DNA of 64,000 nt from JAPLDB01 sp038206355 (GTDB lineage Bacteria; Bacteroidota; Bacteroidia; AKYH767-A; 2013-40CM-41-45). The DNA lies in contig JBBRAY010000007.1 of NCBI GenBank assembly GCA_038206355.1, positions 57,860-121,859 of the forward strand. The letters run 5' to 3'. Below, piece by piece: positions 17,629 through 27,014 of this stretch. Under the pieces are notes generated by a model. That model saw only the letters and a program-made list of their open reading frames with translations, had not been told where the DNA came from and did no database searches. The first letter of the stretch is position 1. Each line of letters starts with the position of its first letter. A program made the position numbers and the translations under genes.

Positions 17629-18228
17629 ATGAAAATTTTCAATAAAAAGAACATGAAATCTAAAGAAGAAAACAATATTGTGGATGAATCAAAAGGCACT
17701 GAAATGGAATCCATGCAGGATGAAAACCGGGTAGATTCCCCGGTAGGAGGACTTCCTGACGCGGAAGAGCAGGAGGCAGGTCAGCTCGCTAAACTTGAAC
17801 TCGAATTATCAGAGGCAAAGGATAAATACCTGCGACTCTATTCCGACTTTGACAATTACAAAAAACGCATCAGCAGAGAGCGCATTGACCTCATTAAATT
17901 TGCCGGACAGGATGTAATCACTTCCATTCTCCCGATGCTTGACGACATGGAACGCGCCATGAAAGCCATGAGCGATGCCAAAGACGTGGAAGCAGTGAAA
18001 GAAGGCATTCAACTGGTGTATCAGAAAATGAGGTCCATCATGGAAGGAAATGGATTGAAGGCCATGGATGCCGCCGGAACAGACTTTGATGCCGACCTAC
18101 ACGATGCTATAGCAAATGTTCCAGTAAACGATGCAAAACAAAAAGGAAAAGTGATTGAAGAAATTGAAAGAGGTTATTACCTGAACGATAAAGTAATTCG
18201 TCACGCAAAGGTGATCGTCGGAAATTAG
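17629..18228 (+). CDS. grpE: Nucleotide exchange factor GrpE
   Basis: 199 residues; releases ADP from DnaK. An acidic, disordered N-terminus (1-60) precedes a long coiled-coil helix (LAKLELELSEAKDKYLRLYSD) with the signature DFDNYKKRISRE. The C-terminal beta domain ends KVIEEIERGYYLNDKVIRHAKVIVG. Met1 (17629) and Met9 (17653) are both possible starts; the downstream one removes only MKIFNKKN. It is 25 nt upstream of dnaJ; dnaK is not in the window. Confidence 0.96.
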   Translation: MKIFNKKNMKSKEENNIVDESKGTEMESMQDENRVDSPVGGLPDAEEQEAGQLAKLELELSEAKDKYLRLYSDFDNYKKRISRERIDLIKFAGQDVITSILPMLDDMERAMKAMSDAKDVEAVKEGIQLVYQKMRSIMEGNGLKAMDAAGTDFDADLHDAIANVPVNDAKQKGKVIEEIERGYYLNDKVIRHAKVIVGN

Positions 18229-18253
18229 GGGGGGAGAATAACAGCAAGCACAA

Positions 18254-19402
18254 ATGAGCAAAAGAGATTATTACGAGATATTAGGTGTACAGAAAAACGC
18301 CACGGATGTTGAATTGAAAAAGGCATACCGTCAGATGGCGATGAAGTTCCATCCTGATAAAAATCCCGGCAACCACGAGGCAGAGGAGAAATTTAAAGAA
18401 GCTGCTGAAGCGTATGATGTTTTAAGTACCCCTGAAAAAAAGCAACGGTACGATCAGTTCGGCCACCAGGGCGTGAATGGCGGAGGCGGCTACGGTGGCG
18501 GCGGGATGAACATGGAAGATATTTTCTCCCACTTCGGAAGTGTGTTCGGAGAGGATTCTCCTTTTGAAAGTTTTTTTGGCGGAGGCGGTTCGCGTGGAGG
18601 AAGAAGGGTAAACCGGGGAAGCAACCTGCGCATCAAAGTAAAACTTACGCTCGAAGAAATTGCGCATGGCGTAGAAAAAAAATTAAAAGTCAACAAAGCG
18701 ATTGCCTGCAACACCTGCAAGGGTAGTGGTGCACAGGATGGCGGAGGTTTTAATAAGTGTTCAACGTGCAGCGGCGCCGGACAGGTTCACCGTGTCACCA
18801 ATACGTTTATCGGTCAGATGCGCACCTCGTCAACGTGCCCTACCTGTCATGGCGAAGGCCAGGTGATTGCAAACAAGTGTAAAACCTGCCATGGAAGCGG
18901 CTTGCAGCATGGAGAAGAAATTGTAACGGTAAATATTCCTGCAGGAGTAGGAGAGGGCATGCAGTTAACCGTTACCGGAAAAGGAAGTGCAGGAGAGCGT
19001 GGCGGAATCCCCGGAGATTTATTTATCGTGATTGAAGAAGTTCCTCACGAGCATCTGGTGCGCGAAGGAAACAGTTTATTATACGACCTCTACATCAACT
19101 TTGCTGATGCTGCGCTTGGTACCTCTGTAGAAATTCCAACGATAGAAGGCAAAGCAAAAATTAAAATTGATTCCGGCACACAGGCAGGGAAAGTTCTTCG
19201 TCTGAAAGGAAAAGGATTGCCATCGGTCAACAGTTATGGTCGCGGCGATTTGCTGGTCAACATCAACGTATGGACGCCGCAACATCTTTCATCAGAAGAA
19301 AAAAAAACGCTGGAACAATTTCGCAGCTCACAAAACTTCAAGCCCAATCCCGGCAAAGGCGACAAAAGCTGGAAGGAAAAGATGCGGGAGTTTTTTAATT
19401 AA
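18254..19402 (+). CDS. dnaJ: Molecular chaperone DnaJ
   Basis: 382 residues, class A Hsp40. J domain at 4-70 with HPD at 33-35; a Gly-rich linker (GGGGYGGGGMNMEDIF); the zinc region has four CxxCxGxG motifs (CNTCKGSG, CSTCSGAG, CPTCHGEG, CKTCHGSG); then the two substrate-binding beta domains and dimerisation tail. It stimulates DnaK ATPase and hands over unfolded clients. Co-transcribed with grpE. Confidence 0.98.
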   Translation: MSKRDYYEILGVQKNATDVELKKAYRQMAMKFHPDKNPGNHEAEEKFKEAAEAYDVLSTPEKKQRYDQFGHQGVNGGGGYGGGGMNMEDIFSHFGSVFGEDSPFESFFGGGGSRGGRRVNRGSNLRIKVKLTLEEIAHGVEKKLKVNKAIACNTCKGSGAQDGGGFNKCSTCSGAGQVHRVTNTFIGQMRTSSTCPTCHGEGQVIANKCKTCHGSGLQHGEEIVTVNIPAGVGEGMQLTVTGKGSAGERGGIPGDLFIVIEEVPHEHLVREGNSLLYDLYINFADAALGTSVEIPTIEGKAKIKIDSGTQAGKVLRLKGKGLPSVNSYGRGDLLVNINVWTPQHLSSEEKKTLEQFRSSQNFKPNPGKGDKSWKEKMREFFN

Positions 19403-19798
19403 TTTTTTTGTGCCGTCAGGTGTTGTGTGGCAATAGTGTGGGGGAGTTGGTAATTCCCAATTATTTGCTGATTATTTTTTTGTTTTTTAATGCTGACTGG
19501 TCTTCGAGCATGGTCTGTGTGCAAGCGAGACCTGACAGGTTATTGGAAAAATCCGGAGCAAAAATTTCCTATTCAATATTCACTTCCCGTCCCGCCATCG
19601 TGCAGAGCATCAAGCCTCCTCGCTCTACGCACAAACCTCCATTAGCTGCGGTGTCTTGCCCCTTCGGGCTTCTGTCGGGGCTATGAATTGAATTTTCTAT
19701 TTTATTGTAGATTGAATTAACAGCCCCAAATAACGATGTAACTAAAATAAAGTGTATTAAATCTGCGGACATTTTGTTTTCCCAAACCAAGGGTGAAA
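19403..19798. other. Intergenic space between convergent genes, with short palindromes
   Basis: 396 bases with no supportable gene. It holds the 11-bp palindrome ACCTGACAGGT (19530-19540) and a GC-rich hairpin GCCCC/GGGGC (19658-19662 and 19677-19681, with an alternative GCCC-CTTC-GGGC stem). These could terminate transcription from either side. Confidence 0.5.
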
Positions 19799-21715
19799 TT
19801 AATTTGAAAAAATAAAATTTACACGTTCCCCGGCCTTCATATCAAACCAAAATATCAAATCACCGTCTGAAAATTTTTGCTGAATTTTTTTAGTGCTGGT
19901 GATTTGTTTAGCATCAACTGCAAATGAAATTCCATTTATAGCAGAACTACTTTCATTTATGATAACTACCGTGTTACTGTCAGTATATTCAAACCTCACA
20001 TGCTCACATGTAATCCAGTAGTCTAGAAGATCGCGAACAGTTGTAAGGTTGATCAATCCCCGGTCACGGAATGATGCCAGTTGCTCCAGTGCTTTTTCAA
20101 ACTGCGGATCAATCACAATTTTATTTTCATTATTTATTTTCCAGTAACCCCTCTCAGCAATACTTCCCGCAGGATAGCAATGCTCAAACTTAACGGCACG
20201 TTGCTGTACGAAGTCATTCATCCGCTCAGTGCTGAAATGAAAATTCCACGAATCAGGATTGGGCATCTCCAGTAAATCGCGCGTCATCCACGAGTAGAAA
20301 TTTCCTGTTCTTGTAGGGCTCTTCCAGTAAAGCGGTGCCGGCGCAGCATCACCAAAACCGGCGTAGGGATGCATCAGCGATCCGTTGAAATCAAAAAATG
20401 ACGAGTCTTCAGTTGCAAAATCTTCATAATAGGAATTCCAGAAATATTTCAGTCCGTTTTTTTTCCAGATGTCTTTTGCATAAGACGGTGATGCAGGATT
20501 CAGTCCGTCACACACAAATGCCTCGCGATTATTTTTCGGCCCGTTATTATAGCCGTGATCAATCCACGTAACTGAATTGAAATTCTTTTTCATAAACGCA
20601 CACGCTTCCTCTATTAGCGGACCGGCAGCAGTAAACTGATCAGGTGTATGCAGACAAATTTCATTTCCTTCTTTTTGGAGCTGCTGTAAAAATTGCAGGT
20701 AGCCCTTTGTGCCTTTAATTGATGCAATCGGCGTTGTAAAAATGCTTTGATGCCTCGACTGGCTATTCAGCACGTTTTCGGGATTCGCATAAAAAACACT
20801 TTTTGTAACGGGGATTTTATTTTTCACAAAACCACCGGTTGATTTTTTCGCTTTTGATATTTCTTCTGATCCGAAATAAACTGCCTTGTGCGTCGGCAGA
20901 TCAGTCCAATCGGCATGCTCCGTAAAAATATGTGCAGCCAAATAACCGTTTGGGTTCAGCATCAGTCTTGGGACAAAATCAATTTGTTTACCAATATGTA
21001 TAGAGAAGGAGTTGTTTCTCGCCTCACCCGCTTTATAAATGCTGCACGACACATCCACTTTCTCATTCATCATGCTATCGCGTAACGGAAAGTATTGAAA
21101 AGGGTGATCTTTATTGTAATCAAGGTTGACAACAATTTCTTTTTCCTTTGTATTCAGTTGCATCGAAGAAATGTCCGGTACATGATAAATCAGAAATGCA
21201 TTTTCATTCTTCCCAAATGAAGCACCTTCTTTGCCTAGCCAGTATTCATTTTGAAAATTCTCTTTATCGAGTAATGTATTGCGCCTGTAAACTTCTTTAA
21301 GAGGTTGTGATATAGAGAACACAATGGCTTCTCTGATTACCTGAACATCTTTTGAAAAAACAGATTGTGTTGTGAATTTAATTTCTTCACTCGCAGGATT
21401 AAGAATCATTACAACAGTCATCACACTATATGCATTTGAATCCCTCCAGCTAATCTCTGTTAAATCACCTGATTTTATTACGGAATAATCTGCAACAATA
21501 GATCGAAGAGTTACTGTGTCATTTGTCGCTGATTCAATAAATGAATGATAAATGGAAATAATTGACACAATTTTTTCATTTGAAATACCTGAAATCTGAA
21601 ATGATTTTTCTGAACCGGTATTCACTGTAAAATATCCATTCTTGAAATAAGGTTCATCTGCGAGCGCATGCAGTGATAAGAGAATGAAAAAAGAAACTGA
21701 CTTTATTAATTTCAT
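19799..21715 (-). CDS. Secreted protein of unknown function, possibly a polysaccharide-deacetylase-like barrel
   Basis: 638 residues with a signal peptide (cleavage after SLHALA). The N-terminal 260 residues look like beta-sandwich modules. The centre (about 270-470) has features recalling carbohydrate-active alpha/beta barrels: TEHADWTD, EICLHTPDQ, VTWIDHGYNN, LKYFWNSYYEDFA, with His and Asp clusters that could bind a metal. The C-terminal 60 residues form another beta domain. I do not recognise the family. Its start overlaps the stop of the upstream gene (21712-22272) by 4 nt, so the two exported proteins are translationally coupled. Confidence 0.75.
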   Translation of the reverse strand: MKLIKSVSFFILLSLHALADEPYFKNGYFTVNTGSEKSFQISGISNEKIVSIISIYHSFIESATNDTVTLRSIVADYSVIKSGDLTEISWRDSNAYSVMTVVMILNPASEEIKFTTQSVFSKDVQVIREAIVFSISQPLKEVYRRNTLLDKENFQNEYWLGKEGASFGKNENAFLIYHVPDISSMQLNTKEKEIVVNLDYNKDHPFQYFPLRDSMMNEKVDVSCSIYKAGEARNNSFSIHIGKQIDFVPRLMLNPNGYLAAHIFTEHADWTDLPTHKAVYFGSEEISKAKKSTGGFVKNKIPVTKSVFYANPENVLNSQSRHQSIFTTPIASIKGTKGYLQFLQQLQKEGNEICLHTPDQFTAAGPLIEEACAFMKKNFNSVTWIDHGYNNGPKNNREAFVCDGLNPASPSYAKDIWKKNGLKYFWNSYYEDFATEDSSFFDFNGSLMHPYAGFGDAAPAPLYWKSPTRTGNFYSWMTRDLLEMPNPDSWNFHFSTERMNDFVQQRAVKFEHCYPAGSIAERGYWKINNENKIVIDPQFEKALEQLASFRDRGLINLTTVRDLLDYWITCEHVRFEYTDSNTVVIINESSSAINGISFAVDAKQITSTKKIQQKFSDGDLIFWFDMKAGERVNFIFSN

Positions 21716-22272
21716 TTGGGTAGAAAAGACGGAAATTCAACTTCAGTAAAATTGATTTCGAGATCATCAACATCGGCTAATGATTTGCCACTTGCATTCC
21801 ACAAAAATATTTTCACTCGCGAATTAGCCGGAATACTCATTGGCAAAAGTGCCGAAACTTTAAACGGATTCCATATTCCCGCTTTTCCTGTTGAGTCCGG
21901 CAAGTAATCACCCTTCCAGAAAACTGCGGAGTCTGAAACGTCAATCGACAGTACCATTTGAATTCCACCATCAGTATTATTCACACGTATCAATCCACCG
22001 GTGCTTATCCTGAAATTCTTGTGCTTCAGGTCTTCAGGAATTGCAATTTCAATCCCCGAACTGTAATGGTTGTTTTCATCTGTTCTGGAAAAATAATTCT
22101 GAACAGAAATTTCTGACGTAATGGTAGTTGGATTCATCCATTCCCGGTTGAAAACGGAGTCCTCAAAATTATTGAAGAAGTGATGAAAGTCAGATCCTCC
22201 TACTTGTGCCAGAGAATGTGAACTCACGTGAAGCATGAAAATAAAATACAATACTTGAATCCTCATTCGCAT
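21712..22272 (-). CDS. Secreted beta-rich protein of unknown function
   Basis: 186 residues with a signal peptide (MRMRIQVLYFIFMLHVSSHSLAQ). The mature part is beta-rich, with GIEIAIPEDLKHKNFRIS and VKIFLWNASGKSLADVDDLEI, the latter resembling the metal-site end of a carbohydrate-binding jelly roll (W-N-x-S-G and D-D). No family name can be given. It is the first gene of a two-gene unit with the 638-residue protein. Confidence 0.7.
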   Translation of the reverse strand: MRMRIQVLYFIFMLHVSSHSLAQVGGSDFHHFFNNFEDSVFNREWMNPTTITSEISVQNYFSRTDENNHYSSGIEIAIPEDLKHKNFRISTGGLIRVNNTDGGIQMVLSIDVSDSAVFWKGDYLPDSTGKAGIWNPFKVSALLPMSIPANSRVKIFLWNASGKSLADVDDLEINFTEVEFPSFLPK

Positions 22273-22318
22273 ATTCGCAAGCTTTCGTTATTCGTACCAT
22301 CAATTATTCGTACCACCG
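22264..22318. repeat. ATTCG/ATTCGTA word-repeat island between divergent genes
   Basis: ATTCGC, ATATTCGCAAG, TTATTCGTACC and TTATTCGTACC follow one another, starting at the 5' end of the 186-residue gene. It is the same word family as at 16846, 25764 and 50082. Confidence 0.6.
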
Positions 22319-22387
22319 GTAAAAATCCACTTAATTTTCGGTTTCACAAATATTCATTTTTGTTTCATTCCGTCTCTTAATGATTTC

Positions 22388-22395
22388 TACTTTTG
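22388..22395 (+). promoter_or_regulatory. Candidate -7 box for the ABC transporter genes
   Basis: TACTTTTG, a perfect TAnnTTTG, 18 nt before the start codon. This leaves a leader of only about 10 nt. A TTTTG lies 25 nt upstream, longer than ideal. Confidence 0.5.
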
Positions 22396-22413
22396 CGCCA
22401 TTCTATATTATCT

Positions 22414-23352
22414 ATGTCAATCATCTCAGTACAAAATGTTGTAAAGCAATATGCCGGTCATCGCGCCATTGATGATGTGAGCATGGAAATTCCCGAGGGA
22501 AGTGTTTTCGGTTTGCTCGGACCCAACGGTGCCGGTAAAACATCGCTGATCCGTATCATTACGCAGATCACAGCCCCTGACAGCGGCAGTATCCTGTTCC
22601 GTGGAACTCCCATTAATCAAAAACATATTGAGAAAATGGGCTACCTGCCGGAAGAGCGGGGCTTGTATAAGAAGATGGAAGTTGGCGAACAGGCCCTGTA
22701 CCTTGCTATGCTGAAGGGGTTGAGCCGCGCTGATGCCATGAAAAAATTAAAGTACTGGTTTGAGAAATTTGAAATCCAGGCCTGGTGGAAAAAGAAGATT
22801 GAAGAGTTGAGTAAGGGCATGCAACAAAAGGTTCAGTTTGTGGTTACGATTTTGCACGAGCCGGAATTTTTAATTCTCGACGAACCATTCACCGGATTTG
22901 ATCCAATCAATGCAGAGCTGATCAAAAATGAACTGCTTGCACTCCGGGATAAAGGTACTACTATCGCTTTGTCCACCCACCGTATGGAATCTGTGGAAGA
23001 GCTTTGTACGCACATTGCACTAATCAATCGTTCGAAAAAAATTCTGGACGGATCAGTTAAAGACATCCGCAAAAAATACAAGACCAATACTTTTGAAATT
23101 CATTTTACCGGCGGAAATAAAATCGGTTTTACGCATGCACTGTGGACTGGTTTTGAACTGCTTGATCTGAAGGAAGACGGTGATCACAATGTTGCCAAAG
23201 TGAAAATGGTCGGCAACCACTCTCCGAATGATTTATTATCGGTGCTGATTCCAAACGTACAGATCATTGGTTTCAGAGAAATTATTCCGGCAATGAATGA
23301 TATTTTTATACAGGAAGTCGGCGAGAACCGAATCGTAGAAGTAGCAGCATAA
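22414..23352 (+). CDS. ABC transporter ATP-binding protein (NatA-like)
   Basis: 312 residues from the ATG at 22414 (an upstream in-frame codon lies inside the -7 box, so it is not used). Walker A GPNGAGKT, signature LSKGMQQKV, Walker B LILDEPFTGFD and H-loop STHRM are intact. The C-terminal 90 residues form the extra domain common in NatA/CcmA-type ATPases. It works with the permease 50 nt downstream to export an unknown substrate. NatA-type systems have been linked to sodium or drug export, but specificity cannot be read here. Confidence 0.93.
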   Translation: MSIISVQNVVKQYAGHRAIDDVSMEIPEGSVFGLLGPNGAGKTSLIRIITQITAPDSGSILFRGTPINQKHIEKMGYLPEERGLYKKMEVGEQALYLAMLKGLSRADAMKKLKYWFEKFEIQAWWKKKIEELSKGMQQKVQFVVTILHEPEFLILDEPFTGFDPINAELIKNELLALRDKGTTIALSTHRMESVEELCTHIALINRSKKILDGSVKDIRKKYKTNTFEIHFTGGNKIGFTHALWTGFELLDLKEDGDHNVAKVKMVGNHSPNDLLSVLIPNVQIIGFREIIPAMNDIFIQEVGENRIVEVAA

Positions 23353-23367
23353 TTAAAAATGGATTTT

Positions 23368-23399
23368 ATCACATCTCACATCTCATTTCTCACATCTAG
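23368..23399. repeat. CACATCTCA word repeat before the permease
   Basis: CACATCTCA, CATCTCATT and CTCACATCT overlap in 32 bases and end 3 nt before the permease start codon. Confidence 0.6.
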
Positions 23400-23402
23400 T
23401 TC

Positions 23403-24734
23403 ATGAGCAAAGTATCACTAATCATTAAACGCGAATACGTAACACGCGTACGCAAGAAGTCATTTATCATTATGACTATTCTCGGGCCGCTGCTTATTGC
23501 AGGGATTTTTGCAAGTGTGTTTCTGCTCAACAAAGTAGATTCTGAAAAGCACACCATTGTAATCGTTGATAACAGCCACCTCTTTGAAGGGAAGTTTAAG
23601 AGTGATAACAAGCTGAGTTTTATCTATCGGAATGAAAGTGTGGATTCTCTTCGTGCAAAAAGCAAGGACCTGGGTTATTTTGGTGTGCTATTTATTCCGG
23701 CCAGTGATAAAATTGAATCCCTGGAAAAAGGTATTGTACTTTATTCTGAATCCCAGCCAGGGTTTGATATCATCGAGAAGATAAAATTTACTATTGAGAA
23801 AGACATACGGAATGCAAAGATGATTGCAGCAGGAGTGGATGATAAAAAACTTGATATGATCAAGACTGACGTGGAAATCAGAACCCGCGATCTTGAAAAT
23901 AAAGAGACGAGCACAGGATTAACAACCGGTATCGGTTTTGCAAGCGGTCTACTGATTTACATGTTTATTTTCATTTACGGTGCAATGGTGATGCGGGGTG
24001 TGATGGAAGAAAAAATGAGCCGCATTGTGGAAGTTGTTATCTCTTCTGTAAAACCATTTCAGCTCATGCTTGGGAAAATTATCGGTGTGGCACTGGTGGG
24101 ACTTACCCAGTTTTTGTTGTGGGTGGTTTTAAGTACAGTTGCTGTTTCAGTTGTTTCGTCTGCATTCCTAGGTGGCAAATCTGAAAAGGAGAAAATTGAG
24201 GCGATGCAAAAAATCAGACCGGGTATGAATCAGATGAATCAGTTTAATGCTGCGCAGGAAGATCAAATCATGTCGCCGAAGGAAAAATTAAATGATGCAA
24301 TTGCGTCTATCAACTTCGTAACCATCATCGGCGCATTTATATTTTATTTTCTTGGAGGCTATCTCCTTTACAGTGCATTGTTTGCAGCCATTGGCTCGGC
24401 TGTTGACTCAGAAACAGAAACACAGCAATTCATGCTTCCTGTTACCATACCACTCATCCTTGCCTATGTGGTTTCTGCAACGGTGATGACCAATCCGAAT
24501 GGAAGTGTTGCGTTCTGGTTCTCGATGATTCCGTTTACTTCTCCTGTTGTCATGATGATGCGGATACCATTTGGCGTGCCGTATTGGGAAGTTGCATTGT
24601 CTATGGTATTTTTAATTGCAGGATTTATTTTTACGACCTGGTTAGCGGCAAAAATTTATCGTACCGGAATCCTCATGTATGGAAAAAAGGTGAGTTATGG
24701 GGAAATATGGAAGTGGATACGCTACCACAATTAG
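23403..24734 (+). CDS. ABC-2 type permease (NatB-like)
   Basis: 443 residues. One N-terminal TM helix (about 20-40), a large extracytoplasmic domain (about 45-175), then five to six TM segments. EEKMSRIVEVVISSVKPFQLMLGKIIGV is the conserved coupling and membrane-entry region of ABC-2 permeases, and the first half of the motif pattern YGAMVMRGVMEEKMSRI is typical of YhaP/NatB proteins. Partner of the preceding ATPase. Confidence 0.9.
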   Translation: MSKVSLIIKREYVTRVRKKSFIIMTILGPLLIAGIFASVFLLNKVDSEKHTIVIVDNSHLFEGKFKSDNKLSFIYRNESVDSLRAKSKDLGYFGVLFIPASDKIESLEKGIVLYSESQPGFDIIEKIKFTIEKDIRNAKMIAAGVDDKKLDMIKTDVEIRTRDLENKETSTGLTTGIGFASGLLIYMFIFIYGAMVMRGVMEEKMSRIVEVVISSVKPFQLMLGKIIGVALVGLTQFLLWVVLSTVAVSVVSSAFLGGKSEKEKIEAMQKIRPGMNQMNQFNAAQEDQIMSPKEKLNDAIASINFVTIIGAFIFYFLGGYLLYSALFAAIGSAVDSETETQQFMLPVTIPLILAYVVSATVMTNPNGSVAFWFSMIPFTSPVVMMMRIPFGVPYWEVALSMVFLIAGFIFTTWLAAKIYRTGILMYGKKVSYGEIWKWIRYHN

Positions 24735-24802
24735 TATCTTGAAATCAGGAACCGGAGAAAGGTAGTTGATAGTTTGGTTCCAGTTCATCATTTGATTCAA
24801 AT

Positions 24803-25741
24803 ATGAAAATTGCAATACTTGACCTTGGTACAAATACTTTTCATTTACTTATTGTAAAAGCAGGAAGAGATCACTCTTTTAAGAAGATTTTCAAATCAAA
24901 GATTGCCGTAAAACTTGGCGAAGGCGCCATTCATGAAAACCGTATTGGAGAGGTTCCATTCAAGCGGGGTATTGCTGCGCTGGTACATTATCAGGATATC
25001 ATTGCGGAACATAAACCGGAGAAAATATTTGCATTTGCAACGTCAGCAATACGCAGTGCAACTAACGGAGACGATTTTGTAAAAGCTGCAAGGCTTAAAG
25101 CCGGAATTAATATTCAGGTAATTCCCGGCAGCAAGGAAGCTGAGCTGATTTACTTTGGCGTTCGTCAGTGTGTAAAAATGGGTGAGCAGAAACAACTCAT
25201 CATGGATATCGGTGGCGGGAGCACGGAATTTATTATTGCGAACGAGAAAAAAATATTCTGGAAACAAAGTTTTAATATCGGCGCATCACGACTGTTGGAA
25301 ATGTTTAAACCTTCTGATCCTGTTACACCTACAGAAATAGTTAAGCTGGAGGAATTTTTGGTTAGAATCCTTACTCCGCTTGATGCAGCGATAAAGAAAT
25401 ATCCAGTGCATTCCCTCATCGGTTCTTCCGGATCATTTGATACGCTGGCAGAGATGATGGGTTGGAAGTTCCACAAAAAAAATGTTTTGAAGAATGTGAA
25501 GACGCTCCAATTCAATATGAATGAATATGATGAGCTTCATCGTCTGCTTCTGAAATCCACCACTGCGCAACGAATGAAAATGAAAGGCCTTGTCAGAATG
25601 CGTGCTGACATGATTGTAATTTCGAGCATTTGTACAAGCTTTATTCTTAACCGGTATCGTCTTTCAGAAATGATCCTTTCCAAGTTTGCATTAAAGGAAG
25701 GTGCGCTTTGGCAAATTGCAGGAGGAGAGAATAAATTATAA
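24803..25741 (+). CDS. ppx: Exopolyphosphatase / guanosine pentaphosphatase family (short form)
   Basis: 312 residues, ASKHA fold, covering only the two actin-like domains and lacking the C-terminal HD-like region of E. coli Ppx. Phosphate-1 loop AILDLGTNTFHLL (4-16), connecting motif with ATSAIRSATNG, phosphate-2 loop IMDIGGGSTEFI and LIGSSGSFDTLAEM are all present. It should degrade polyphosphate or hydrolyse pppGpp. The same window carries a VTC-domain candidate polyP maker (3726), though 21 kb away and in a different operon. Confidence 0.92.
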   Translation: MKIAILDLGTNTFHLLIVKAGRDHSFKKIFKSKIAVKLGEGAIHENRIGEVPFKRGIAALVHYQDIIAEHKPEKIFAFATSAIRSATNGDDFVKAARLKAGINIQVIPGSKEAELIYFGVRQCVKMGEQKQLIMDIGGGSTEFIIANEKKIFWKQSFNIGASRLLEMFKPSDPVTPTEIVKLEEFLVRILTPLDAAIKKYPVHSLIGSSGSFDTLAEMMGWKFHKKNVLKNVKTLQFNMNEYDELHRLLLKSTTAQRMKMKGLVRMRADMIVISSICTSFILNRYRLSEMILSKFALKEGALWQIAGGENKL

Positions 25742-25763
25742 ATACCATCTGAAATGAAAAATC

Positions 25764-25835
25764 TGCGCAAGCGTTATTTGTACATTCGTCTGCATTCGTA
25801 TTTCGTACATTCGCATTGTTTCGATATTCGTACAA
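25764..25835. repeat. ATTCGTA word-repeat island abutting the regulator start codon
   Basis: GCGCAAGCG, ACATTCGT, CATTCGTA, TTTCGTACATTCGC and ATATTCGTAC fill the gap up to 3 nt before the ATG at 25839. Confidence 0.65.
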
Positions 25836-25838
25836 GCT

Positions 25839-26996
25839 ATGCCTAAAATTTTAATCATTGACGACGAACGTGCCATTCGCAGCACGTTAAATGAAATTCT
25901 CAGCTATGAGAAATTTGAGGTTGACGAAGCCGCTGACGGAGCAGAGGGAATAAAGAAAGCAGAGTCCTCAAATTATGATCTGATCCTTTGTGATATTAAG
26001 ATGCCGAAAATAGATGGCATGGAAGTCCTCAACAGGCTGATGCAAATCAATCCTGATATTCCTGTAGTAATGATCAGTGGCCACGGTACCGTCGACAATG
26101 CAGTTGAAGCGATTAAAAAAGGTGCTTATGATTTTATCTCCAAGCCTCCTGACTTGAATCGCCTGCTGGTAACGGTACGTAACGCCCTCGACAGGAATTC
26201 TCTTGTTCAGGAAACGAAGGTGTTAAAGAAAAAAATTTCCAAAACATATGACATGATTGGCAATGATCCGTCAATCATGAAGATTAAAGAGATGATTGAA
26301 CGCGTAGCACCTACTGATGCACGAGTGCTCATTACAGGTAGCAATGGAACAGGTAAGGAGCTGGTGGCGCGATGGATTCATGAAAAAAGTAACCGTTCAT
26401 CCTCACCGCTGATAGAAGTAAATTGTGCAGCCATACCTTCGGAACTGATAGAAAGCGAATTGTTCGGTCATGAAAAGGGGGCATTTACTTCAGCCATAAA
26501 GCAACGTATCGGAAAATTTGAACAGGCAAACGGAGGTACACTTTTTCTTGATGAGATAGGGGACATGAGTCTGAGTGCCCAGGCAAAAGTTTTACGGGCT
26601 TTGCAGGAAAATAAAATTACACGAGTTGGAGGAGAAAAGGAAATTGCTGTTTCTCCCCGCGTTGTTGCTGCAACCAACAAGAATTTAAAAAAGGAAATTG
26701 AAAGCGGAAATTTTCGTGAAGACCTCTATCACCGGTTAAGTGTAATTGTAATCGCTGTTCCTTCATTAAATGAACGCGCCTCCGATATTCCACTGCTTGC
26801 AGAACATTTCATAAATGAAATATGCGCCGACTACGGAATGCCATTGAAGACATTAAGCCCGGATGCAATCACCGAGCTGCAAAAAATTAACTGGACCGGA
26901 AACATCAGAGAATTACGCAATGTAATCGAACGGCTGGTGATCTTGTCAGATAAAAAAATTACGGATAAAGAAGTAAAAGCATTCGCATCCAAATAA
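25839..26996 (+). CDS. Sigma-54-type response regulator lacking a DNA-binding domain
   Basis: 385 residues. A receiver domain (1-120) with phosphoacceptor Asp52 and the acidic pocket Asp8/Asp9, then an AAA+ domain: Walker A GSNGTGKE (167-174), L1 loop GAFTSA (214-219; canonical GAFTGA), Walker B TLFLDEIG (234-241) and FREDLYHRL. The protein ends at ...DKEVKAFASK, right after the AAA+ lid, so the Fis-type helix-turn-helix (about 60-70 residues in NtrC) is absent. It may activate sigma-54 polymerase from solution or rely on a partner. The cognate kinase is not nearby; it is 18 nt upstream of a YD-repeat gene. Confidence 0.93.
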   Translation: MPKILIIDDERAIRSTLNEILSYEKFEVDEAADGAEGIKKAESSNYDLILCDIKMPKIDGMEVLNRLMQINPDIPVVMISGHGTVDNAVEAIKKGAYDFISKPPDLNRLLVTVRNALDRNSLVQETKVLKKKISKTYDMIGNDPSIMKIKEMIERVAPTDARVLITGSNGTGKELVARWIHEKSNRSSSPLIEVNCAAIPSELIESELFGHEKGAFTSAIKQRIGKFEQANGGTLFLDEIGDMSLSAQAKVLRALQENKITRVGGEKEIAVSPRVVAATNKNLKKEIESGNFREDLYHRLSVIVIAVPSLNERASDIPLLAEHFINEICADYGMPLKTLSPDAITELQKINWTGNIRELRNVIERLVILSDKKITDKEVKAFASK

Positions 26997-27014
26997 TAAT
27001 ACTCAGATTCAGAT

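Noticed and set aside
19408..19686. 92-residue open frame after dnaJ
   Set aside because: It runs through palindromes and low-complexity sequence, has no protein-like pattern, and lies between convergent genes.
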